Shown: piece after piece, positions 33,493 through 64,000 of the stretch
Layout: each line of letters starts with the position of its first letter
Numbering within the stretch: position 1 is the stretch's first letter
From: Siphonodentalium dalli
Taxonomy: Eukaryota; Mollusca; Scaphopoda; Gadilida; Siphonodentaliidae
DNA length: 64,000 bases
NCBI GenBank assembly: GCA_032622095.1
Contig: CP136061.1
Location: 126,742,754-126,806,753 of the forward strand
Reading direction: 5' to 3'
Translations under genes and position numbers: made by a program
Notes under the pieces: generated by a model
Told to the model about the DNA's origin: nothing
Seen by the model: only the letters and a program-made list of their open reading frames with translations
Databases searched by the model: none

Positions 33493-33705
33493 TTAACCCT
33501 TTCAGTGCCAAGTCCGATTTTTGTATCAATCCATATTTCCTTGATCATTTTTCAAATTTATTGATTATAATAATGTGATACATTGATGGAAAGAGCTCTT
33601 AGAGCTCTTTCCATCAATGTATCACATTATTATAATCAATAAATTTGAAAAATGATCAAGGAAATATGGGTTGATACAAAAATCAGACTTGGCACTGAGG
33701 GTTAA
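33493..33705. mobile_element. V-family near-perfect palindrome with TTAA ends
   Basis: TTAACCCTTTCAGTGCCAAG pairs with CTTGGCACTGAGGGTTAA. Arms of about 105 bp meet at AAGAGCTCTTAGAGCTCTTT. TTAA on both sides. Very few mismatches, suggesting a recent insertion. Confidence 0.85.
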
Positions 33706-33749
33706 ATATGGGTTGATACAAAAATTGGACTTGGCACTGAAAGGGTTAA
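33702..33749. repeat. V-family right-end duplicate
   Basis: ATATGGGTTGATACAAAAAT then TGGACTTGGCACTGAAAGGGTTAA: a second right end attached head-to-tail, sharing the TTAA. Confidence 0.75.
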
Positions 33750-34555
33750 AACATACTGGCATTGATGATACCTTATGACATGTATTTGTTTCATATTTAC
33801 ATGTTTAGCGTTTTTTTTATATTTGGATTATCACTGATGTTATTGGATTCCCATTCATTCATTTTAGGGATATTCATCTAATAACTCATAACTGTTGTTT
33901 AAAGAAAGGGTGTGTTTCGCCTTTCGTCTGTTTATATTATCAGAAGATCCCTACATATAAAAAAGACAGTTACGTTGTCTAATATTATAACTAAATAATA
34001 GCAATACTGTCATACATGGCAAATTAGGGGGTTCAAACCAAAGTATTTATCAGATAAAGATGCTCCAAACTACCTCTGATCTCTTCATCAACAATACGGT
34101 GAATTCACACAGAGATATTTGATGCGATCGCTTGTATTGATGTGTACAGATGGCACTCTGATTTCCCTGCTTCGGCATTCATTTTTCGGGCAATAATTTT
34201 ATGATAGAGAATTTGTTGATACTTGTTTACGTTATAGCTGTATGAGGATCAAATAAATGTTATTTGACATAATATTTCTCTAATTGGCTTCAGCTATGAT
34301 TTCAAATCCCACCTGGGTGATTAAGACTGAAGGTCAGTCCAGGTCACACTCATCAAAAAAGTGGGAAAAGATAAACAGGCTTCACAAAGAAAGCGTACCG
34401 CCTTTGACAAAAGTTGGAAAGGGTACACAGCTTGGATTTTGTATTCAATTTGATGTCTGTTTTGGGATTCATTTGGGCTATATTCATGGAAAATATATTG
34501 ACCAACCTCAGAAATGTATCTAAATCTTAATATGTAAATTATGGAAATCCGGTAA
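33750..34555. other. Intergenic, no supported gene
   Basis: Contains a 79-codon ORF at 34284-34523 (+) with a few conserved-looking codons but no family I recognise. I treat it as chance. Confidence 0.4.
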
Positions 34556-35990
34556 CCAACTAAATATAGAATACTTGCTGATGAGCCCGACTTCGTCTGG
34601 GCTATATAGGGATTTCTTTGTGATCGCCTCCGTCTGGGCAGAATATACAGCGTCTGGACTTGAGAAAGAAAATGAAAGTGTCAATGACACTGTAGCTAAA
34701 GTGTCAATGACACTGTAGCTCAACTTCGAAAGGAAATAATTTCATGTGTTAGTCAATGGAGTGATTAGGAATGCGGAAAATTGAAATGTCTAAGTAATAC
34801 TAGATTATCAACATGAAGAGATACTATGAATTTTAAAAACATTTGATAGCTCCCATATAGTTGATCAATATCAAGATTAATATGAAATTTGGTGATGATC
34901 GAATGAGGGAAGTGCACTGTAGGGTGTGCCAAAGGATTTACCGTAGTCATGCAAAGAGTACAATCAAAGATGACTGCCAGCAGCCATGTTTTATATCCGA
35001 ACGAACCCAAAATGACTCGTTCCCATCAATGTCAATATGTCAATATTAACATCCATGACAAATTTCATGATGATCAGACGAACAGTTCGGCCTGTAGCCC
35101 GTGCTAATGGATTGAATTTTGAAATCCAAGATGGCCACTGGTGGCCATGTTTGTTTGACGAATGACCCCAAAATGACTTGTTTCCCATCTACATATCAAT
35201 GTCAACAACCATGACAAATTTCATAATGACCCGACCCAAGGTAAGACTTGAAGCCCGTACCAAAGGATTTAGTCATGCAAAGAGTAAAATCCAAGATTGC
35301 TGCCAGCGGCTTTGTTTTATGGCCGACTGTCCCCAAAATGACTCGTTTCCCATCAACATTTCAATATCAAAAGCCTCGACAAATTTCATAATGATCCGAC
35401 TAAAGGTACGACCTGTAGCCCATGCCAAAGGATTTAGTCATGCAAAGAGTAAAATCCAAGATGGCTGCCAGTGGCCATGTTTTATGGCAAATGACCCCCA
35501 AAATGACTTGTTTCCCATCTATATGTCAATGTTAACATCCATGACAAATTTCATGATGATCTGACCAAGGTATGACCTGTAGCCTGTGCCAAATGATTTA
35601 GTCGTGCAAAGACTCCAAAATGACTCGTTCCCATCTACATGTCAATGTCAACAGCTATGACAAATTTCATAATGATCGGACCTGTAGCCTGTGCTAAAGG
35701 AAATTGTTGACGAAGCACACACGCACACACAGACGACAGATACCAAGCCATTGCAATAGCTCAAAGTAAAGTTGAGCTAAAAACTATTGTTTAATCCAGA
35801 AACATGCCTATATGAGCATATATGAGCGAGGACATGGTCGCACGTGAAATTGGACCTGCCCATTTTGTTTCCGGGATCAAAGTAGCCTACATACCAAATT
35901 TTATTTGAATCAGTCAAGCAGTTTTAGAGTCTATAAGACACATACACACATACATGCAGACAGAAGTTCCAATATATATAATAGATAACA
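34556..35990. mobile_element. Host repeat S split by an inverted array element
   Basis: The left end has GAGCCCGACTTCGTCTGGGC, and the right end has ACACATACACACATACATGC and ATATATAATAGATAACAAAA. The same two end types bracket 59265-59890. The inverted tandem-array element 34676-35790 sits between them. Confidence 0.6.
34676..35790 (-). repeat. ~161-bp tandem array element, inverted copy D
   Basis: Starts with doubled AAAGTGTCAATGACACTGTA, then the right-end segment, about six array units in reverse orientation, CACACACGCACACACAGACG, and the left end to CAAAGTAAAGTTGAGCTAAA. Complete from end to end, so it defines the element limits. ORFs inside are artefacts of the repeat. Confidence 0.82.
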
Positions 35991-36224
35991 AAATTTAGCA
36001 GATTACACCTGGATACCTGTGTACCCATTTCCACTTTTCAATGGATTGGGGTATATCGTCATTTCAGCTTCTAGGTCATATCATGTCAGTTTTACGGGTG
36101 GAGCAAATACCGCACAGGGGGTTAATTTAACCGGAAAATCGCTCCACTGCACATGGAAACCGCCGACCCCCGGAAAACAACTGACAAAATGTCAGATACA
36201 TGAATCATGTTAACTTCCCTTTTC

Positions 36225-36387
36225 TAACCACTGCAGAATTATGGGTAAATTTTCAGGATTTAGTCGAAAATATGGCTTGTTGCCATTCATCGGAAAGCTC
36301 TCAGTGAGAGCTTTCCGATGAATGGCAATAACCCATATTTCCAACTAAATCCTGAAAAATTACCCATAATTCTGCTGTGGTTAAGGG
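36225..36387. mobile_element. M-family foldback, copy 9 (outer ends lost)
   Basis: AACCACTGCAGAATTATGGG to CTGCTGTGGTTAAGG. The terminal ~25 bp of each arm is absent. Confidence 0.85.
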
Positions 36388-36984
36388 ATCACATTGATAA
36401 GGAATCAAACCAGCTTCACCATCACTGAAAGGCATACCGTCGTCGGCCTAATGCACCTTATCAACCATTTTTTCAGATTATCAATCCTATTAAGTTTATT
36501 CTACTCTATTCTTCTGGTATGCCAACACCAAGCGTTATACCACATGGGGATAGCACCTGGTCCCGGTGGTCACAAGAGCTTGACTCAGAGGTGAAAAAGA
36601 AAGCAAATATAAAGAATTTGTCTAGAATATTTTAATGCTGAAAAACATGCATTTCAGATATAAATCATGTGGTTCATTTATGGTAACGTGTTGTGAAATT
36701 GACGGCTTGGAGTTCAACCGAGTCACAATAACATTTATGTTCTGCCAAAAATTCATGTCACCCACTTATAATATTTAGACACCCATGGGTAATCCCGATA
36801 ATCACACAACATCCATATATGCATGTCTTTTGATAAGTCTTCATAACTGGAGGAAATAAAGATATACATGTATATTGATAAAATTTGATAATTATTAGAA
36901 TCACGACAGATAATGAAATATTTTCTTCTAACAAGATTGGATTTTATTATTGTGACTGAATTTGAATGCTTTTTTCACTGATAC

Positions 36985-37385
36985 ATACATAGAGGATCTA
37001 TGCGAAATTTATTAATCAAATTTAGTGGACGAGGTTAATAAATTTGTATATAATAGCGACAAATTTGAGATCCAATTTATCACATGATCACATTTGAGTA
37101 AGGAAAAAGTTATCTCTAAACGGCTGAGGTTAAACAAAATTAATACTGATTTCCTAATCACAACCAAAGAGGAAGAAGTAAAGACAACTTCAAGAAAAAA
37201 TATAGTTCCATTTTAAATGTGTCTTTTCATGTTAACAAAATTGTTCAACCCTTATCACCCAGGTTTATCTCAGTCAACACTAAATAACCCAACACAAATC
37301 GAATATCAATTATTTTCTAAGTAACATAAAAATATAGTTCTGGCATTTACATCGTCATCATTGCGCTAACCTCTTATGTGTACCT
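36985..37385. repeat. R dispersed repeat, copy 2
   Basis: Homologous to 23835-24335. Directly follows the SDR stop codon on the gene's downstream side. Confidence 0.7.
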
Positions 37386-37430
37386 TCAGCTTACAAAAAT
37401 ATGACCAGAAAGGGCATTCATTGGTCACTG
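37006..37430 (-). other. SDR 3' UTR candidate
   Basis: Downstream of the SDR stop on the minus strand the sequence enters repeat copy R2 almost at once. The first clear minus-strand AATAAA is at 37006-37011, so the 3' UTR and poly(A) signal may be repeat-derived. The end point is not proven. Confidence 0.3.
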
Positions 37431-58999
<21,569 letters not shown>

Positions 59000-59265
59000 A
59001 TCGATGAGTTTGTAAATACCGGTAGCAGGAAACTATATGCTCATCTACTCTCCCAATCTACCGTAGTATGTACACTTAGCAATCGAATTAGGCCGGCGAT
59101 TATCGATAGACGCGGTATAACGGCAGGCGAATGTAAATATGGAAAACCGATTCAGTCTGACTGCGAGTACTACCAGGCGTTTTGTTTTACACAATATAGC
59201 ACGTTGTAACAAGAAAACCATAGTCAGAAATGGTAACGCCCTCAAGGTCGTATTATTAGGCATAT
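59000..59265 (-). promoter_or_regulatory. SDR 5' flank, CpG-richer segment
   Basis: The bases just upstream of the SDR ATG contain clearly more CpG (for example GGCCGGCGATTATCGATAG) than the AT-rich surroundings. This fits a 5' UTR or promoter. No TATA box in a convincing place is seen and the transcription start is unknown. Confidence 0.3.
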
Positions 59266-59890
59266 ATTATACTAGAAGGTGACCCGACTTCGTCCGGGCT
59301 TTGACCTTGAATTGTCCATTTTGAAGGTCAAGGTCAAGTGGGGTCACGATTTGACCAGTCCAAAAACACTGCCCGGACAAAAGTACCCGACAAACGTGCC
59401 CGTTGAAATCCATCCGGTTTTACCCGATTTGACCTTGAATTGATCATTTTGAAGGTCAAGGTCTGGTCGGGGTCACGATTGGACCCGTCCAAAACAATCA
59501 GTGGACAAAAGTAACCCCACGTATCAAATTTCGTCGAAATCCCATCAAAATTGGCGATTCGACCTTGAAGTTACCCGATTTCAAGGTCAAGGTCATGTCG
59601 CACGGGCAAATGAATATGCTTATGAGACTCGCCATAAGAAAGTACCCCCACATACCAAGTTTCATCGAAATCCCGTGATATTCGGGCGTTTGACCTTGAA
59701 ACGACCCGATTTCAAGGTCAAGATCACGTCGCACGGACAAATTAATATGCCTATGTTCGTCCCCGGCCGAAAATACCCCCACGTACCAAGTTTCATCGAA
59801 ATCGGGTCGGTCGTTTTTGAGTTCATCGATTACACACACACACACAGACAGATACACACACAGATCTTTCAAAATATATAATAGATAAAA
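59265..59890. repeat. S-type repeat with ~120-bp units rich in TCAAGGTCA
   Basis: Begins AAGGTGACCCGACTTCGTCC, then four to five diverged units (GTCC.AAA.CA.T, CCCACGTACCAAGTTTCATC, GACCTTGAA..GACCCGATTTC). Ends (CA)n and ATATATAATAGATAAAATAT. Ends match 34556-34675 and 35791-35990. The 178-codon minus-strand ORF across it is the repeat read through, not a gene. Confidence 0.75.
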
Positions 59891-62283
59891 TATATTGGAG
59901 CTCAATGTAGTGATTGTGAAAAAAGATGTATATTGGAAACGGCTATGTGATAATATGTAATTGTTTTCTTGTGTGTGTATAGTGTGCCATTGGTGAGAAA
60001 GCATGCGGAAACAATAAAAAATCAGACTTGCCAAACCAAACTTATGATATTTAATTATATTATATTGTAAACACCGAATCTATTTTAACTTTTTTTTCAT
60101 CGGCGTCTATATATTAAGTTTTAATGTTCGCCGATTCAGTAGTTGTTTTACCACAGCCCTATCGTATACAACATGAACTCGTAGTATTTCATTAACGCCA
60201 CCGGTGTATACTGTTGGGCAAATTTTTGAAATCTGTGGACCTATGGGGATTTTATAAATATATAATTGTTTTTTTCCGGTTATTTTGGGAGCGTTAAAGT
60301 TGTACTGCGACTCCGAGTCCGGTAAAAGCTGTAGTTGGAATGTCCAAGTTCGTGAAAGTTCTATTGACTATGCCGATGATTTGAGAAGCTTTGTTTTATG
60401 ATATTGTAGAAAGGCTAATCTGGCCGTGTCGAATTGAGCTATAGCGATGGGATATCTCACAGGACAACACATTTCGGGTTTTCGTAGGGTGTGTATTCGA
60501 TGGATGTCTCGATCATAGTTGCAGTATGTAACTATTATGACCGAGTTAATTGCGTTCGATGTTTAGGTATGAACAATGGCTGGGCCATGCACACTTGAAG
60601 ATTTTATGGCGGGAACACAATTTTTTATCCGCATTTAGAAGCTTTCTGGTTTGGTGAATGAAAAACCTGCAGTAATAAGCCGTAGTTTTTTGTAATAATT
60701 TGAAGGATTAGTTGTTTTAACGGAATTCTGAGGCGGTGCATTCATGTAACCAATATATTTTATACTATAATTTGTATTTATGGCTAATAATATGATCTTG
60801 GTGGTGTTACCATTTCTGACTATTGTTTTATTGTACCTAATGCTTGTTATTTGCTGGCGTATTCATCGAGAAATCTAAATTCTAAACATTGATGTCGAAC
60901 GCAATTTTCGATGTTTCGTGGCACCTTGGCATGTATGGGTTAATCGGCCTCTATATGTACAAAAACAACCCTTTCGGTCGAATGCATACATTTATGTTGT
61001 GCAATAGATGCTAATTTTCTAAACTTTTCAAAATTTTAATACAACGTTCCAAAGCCTTGATTTCGACAATTTGATGGAAGGTCAGTCGTCGACCTAATAA
61101 TGAAACTCCTGCTGTCAGGTCAGTTGCGTGGTTAATATATTTGGTTGGTGCGAATGTCGGCTTTTCGTTATACACCAAAACGAGCCCTCTACGTGCCATA
61201 TTCCTCGATATATCGGCCGTCCCACGCAATTTCACATCCTCGCTGTTCCGCAGTTTGTCATTCTGTTCAGCAGTCCATCCCATTCCGCAGATTGTCATGT
61301 CCCGAATGATTTACATACACTCTTGAGACTCATCAGCCATTGTTCACATCTACATAGAAAGCAATGAACGTCATAAAAGTTACACACTGCAACAATGAGA
61401 CATCCGCGAAGATACATCCACGATCGAATACATACATCCTGCAAAATCCTAACCGGTTCGCATTTTGCGAGTACGTCCCTTGTTACTAAAGTAAAATAAT
61501 AATCCCGATTTTTTGGGGTTATATACCAAAGTATCATTACACTACATGTCACTGAATAACGCATGAAATAGCATGCATAATAATAATCAAACCACAATTG
61601 TTGGAGTACGAAAATTCCCAAGTACATTTCTAATCATATTTGCCCATAGCTCCTATGTCCTATCACACAAAAACACCTTCGCAGAATACACCCAGACGGC
61701 GTAGTGAATCGCGTTTGGGTGCCACATGCGGCCAGATACCATTAGCGCGTAGAGATGTTGAGGTGTTTCAGGTACTAGTACAGTCAGTGTGGGTGGGCCT
61801 ATTCGAGTATGCCATTTACAAATGTTTGGCAGTGGTGCAATTACTAGCTGGCCTATGCTGTGTTATACGATGTAGCACAACATATGCCTGCCAGTAATAT
61901 AACACTAAGCAAGTATCATGCATGGTCGACAGTGGCGTAAGAACCAGGATGATAAGGGGGAGTATATTTACCCCCTCAAAAGTTTGCAAATAATGGCAAA
62001 ATTTAGTTTCTAAAGGATAATTTAGTTTAAATTTGTGACTATAACCGCTGGAGTAAAATAATGAATAGTAATTTGCACGTTTCCTAGCTAGCGGCGCGTG
62101 GGCAATATTGTTAAGATGTAAAAATATTTTCATCACTTTTCGGTGATGATGGGTAATGATTCCATTAACTTGTATCAAGTACCGGTAGAGCTTTATTATA
62201 TTGTCCAATTATTTAAACAGAACAAAATTACAGCGAGACGCCGATCAAGATATATAGTGACATGATGTATACGTTGCACAATT
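59891..62283. other. Upstream region, no gene supported
   Basis: AT-rich with scattered CpG. A 95-codon minus-strand ORF at 61011-61298 looks modestly protein-like but has no recognised family and no splice or promoter support. Confidence 0.45.
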
Positions 62284-62640
62284 ATTATTATTGTTTATTG
62301 ACCTCCAAGTATGAAGAGCATATATACATATCAGTTACAGAACGTATATGGTAACGAGACCATTGTAACTGGACTATATATACACGAGCATCTATTTACA
62401 CGGAAGAACATTGTATACATAAATTGGAAAGAGGTGTACATTGTACGAAGAGCAAGGTAAATACGAGAATATGAGGAAACATTGTAGATGTGGGTGGCAA
62501 GGAGGCCAGATCATTTCACCCAAACCTTGGGTGTTTATTTCACACGACTTTCTGGGATAACCTGTGTGTCGACTGAGAACATGCGTGCCAATTGAGGAGA
62601 ACACGCGAAGGATTTGTGTAAATGTTAGCCCAAACGACAT
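62284..62640 (-). mobile_element. Possible LINE-like 3' tail with (AAT)n
   Basis: On the minus strand the sequence ends GGTCAATAAACAATAATAAT, like a retroelement poly-triplet tail. The upstream 82-codon ORF has no RT motif. Weak call. Confidence 0.2.
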
Positions 62641-63327
62641 TTCGAAGTAACGACTGCTTTGTTGTTTATTTCGAGGAATAATACCGCATCATATAAATTC
62701 AGCCCAAATATATTGACAGGTGTCAAGGGTCTAACTCTATACTGAGCAATAAAAAACTAATATAATAAATACCGAGTATATTTAATTTTAACGCCAATGG
62801 GTCGTTTATGTGCGTTTAAGAGTGTATTTATGCTTAAAGCAAAGTGAAATAACGATCTTAAAATGAATTGGCCGGTATATTTTATTAGTTATCAGGGTTA
62901 CCAGGGTCGTAGTTGCATAAATTACAATATATTTTTATGCTAAGATAATTGCGTGGTAATTTGTTGGTTAATGGATTGATCGGTGATCATGTTAACACAA
63001 ATCCCATATATGGAAAGTGACTTGCGCATGCGCAAAACAGATACAATGGTCTAATTTTCCAATGCCGATGACAATCGAAGCGGACGCGATGTGCATTTTA
63101 ATTCTTTCATTACGACTGTTTTGTCGTCCTAATCTATTAAAATATTCTTCTATATCTTGGAAGGTGTTCTGGAAGGATTATTTCAATATGTGTATATCGG
63201 ATTAACCTTCCAAAAAGATGAGTTTGACGCCTGTATTTCTTGGCATGAATATTAACGAGCGCTCGTCTGCAAGTAGGTCATCTGGATTCGGGGGAATTGG
63301 CGTGTTTTTGTGAAAATGTCAAATTCA
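62641..63327. other. No gene seen
   Basis: Unassigned AT-rich sequence. Confidence 0.45.
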
Positions 63328-63330
63328 ATT

Positions 63331-63650
63331 TCTTCCATCTAAAACATAATTACGCGCTGGACTCGGTCATTTTAGGAATATATATGTATCACACGCACAT
63401 ACACCAAGTCTCAGCCTAAAAGTTTGAAAAATGACAGTTTTATCGACATAAATCGATGTTAATGGTAAATTCAAATTTCCATGTTAAATTTTATCATTGA
63501 AAAAAATTCATTTCTTCCATCTAAAACATAATTGCGTGCTGTACTCTGTCATTTTACGAATATGTAGCTATCCCACCAACACACTCCAAGTCTCAGCTTA
63601 AAATTTTGAAAAATGACAGTTTTATCGACATAAATCAATTTTAATGCCAA
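63331..63650. repeat. Tandem duplication, period ~182 bp
   Basis: TCTTCCATCTAAAACATAAT at 63331 and 63513, and AAAAATGACAGTTTTATCGA in both, give two units. Remaining sequence to 64000 is unassigned, with several CCGGT/GGTGATACC motifs. Confidence 0.75.
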
Positions 63651-64000
63651 TAATGGCAAATGGAGTGTTAAATAAATTTTAGGCCAATTAGGGCCCTGCG
63701 AATGTTTTCTGACCTGTTCTATATTGGTCACTAGAGTTCATATTTGACCGGTTACACCTGATAATTATGCGACAGTATAGTCGCGTTACTTTATAGGTCA
63801 ACATTGGTCATTATCACCTGACAAATTTATTTTGGTCTATCGTATCAACCCCTATTTTCTCCCGCGCGTACTAGTAGCCTGACTACCGCTATTCTCAAAG
63901 TAATTGACCAGAAAAACGGGGTGATACCCCGGTCATGACCACGGTGATACCGGTAATAAACGGTAGCTGTATCGGGGCGGTCATGGCAGTGGAATTACGG

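Noticed and set aside
35178-35564. 128-codon ORF with repeating MTNFMMIR-type phrases
   Set aside because: Reads the ~161-bp satellite in frame across several units. Similar ORFs occur in all arrays.
59498-60034. 178-codon minus-strand ORF, the longest in the window
   Set aside because: It runs through the ~120-bp S-type repeat units and a (TG)n tract. The protein is the repeat read three times, with no domain.
61011-61298. 95-codon minus-strand ORF upstream of the SDR gene
   Set aside because: Composition is acceptable but no family, no introns and no conserved motif is recognised. Kept only as a remark in the region entry.

Overview
This is a gene-poor, AT-rich, intron-dominated metazoan nuclear window, most likely from a marine invertebrate. 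Exons are short and bounded by GT/AG introns, and the rest is packed with non-autonomous transposable elements. The ~161-bp tandem arrays inside mobile units, the (GGAC)n tracts ending in a GTGAGCTAAAAA-type tail and the hairpin MITEs resemble bivalve and other lophotrochozoan genomes. Amphioxus or a hemichordate cannot be excluded from this window alone.

Two protein-coding genes can be reconstructed exon by exon, in tail-to-tail (convergent) orientation. (1) On the + strand, positions 1-15761 hold the last six coding exons of a tomosyn (STXBP5/STXBP5L) orthologue. They cover the end of the C-terminal beta-propeller, the tail linker and the complete R-SNARE motif ending ...KYKDKKWYQF. (2) On the - strand, positions 58999 down to 37431 hold a complete nine-exon gene for a 273-residue classical short-chain dehydrogenase/reductase (FabG-like). 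It has the Gly-rich nucleotide motif, NSAG, a full N-S-Y-K catalytic tetrad and a PG motif. All exon phases agree in both genes. About 21.7 kb separates the two stop codons and contains no gene I can support. Positions 59000-64000 also contain no recognisable gene.

Mobile elements by region. 0-10 kb: a ~10-kb tomosyn intron filled with ~161-bp tandem arrays (2.85-5.8 and 6.4-8.9 kb). The first array is split by a 1.13-kb TIR transposon that keeps the start of a transposase-like ORF. The second runs into the 3' end of a LINE. 10-16 kb: tomosyn exons closely flanked by TTAA MITEs and foldback elements. 16-37 kb: intergenic, with many copies of three MITE families: P (TTAA, twin hairpin), M (TA, long foldback, ends ACAGTAATGCCC) and T (TTAA). 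It also holds family E (~430 bp, twin hairpin) and nested insertions. 37-59 kb: SDR introns with the same families plus a 1.56-kb TTAA-flanked element, interleaved inverted repeats carrying CTTAAG palindromes, and several CpG-bearing foldbacks. 59-60 kb: a repeat carrying seven exact TCAAGGTCA sites, 0.3-0.7 kb upstream of the SDR start codon.

I did not find a new enzymatic or defence system. The most unusual signals are structural. At least four sequence families end in TTAA-CCC(T/G). MITEs sit within 5-140 bp of several splice junctions in both genes. One array element shares its terminal sequence with a LINE C-terminal ORF. One locus has interleaved palindromes.
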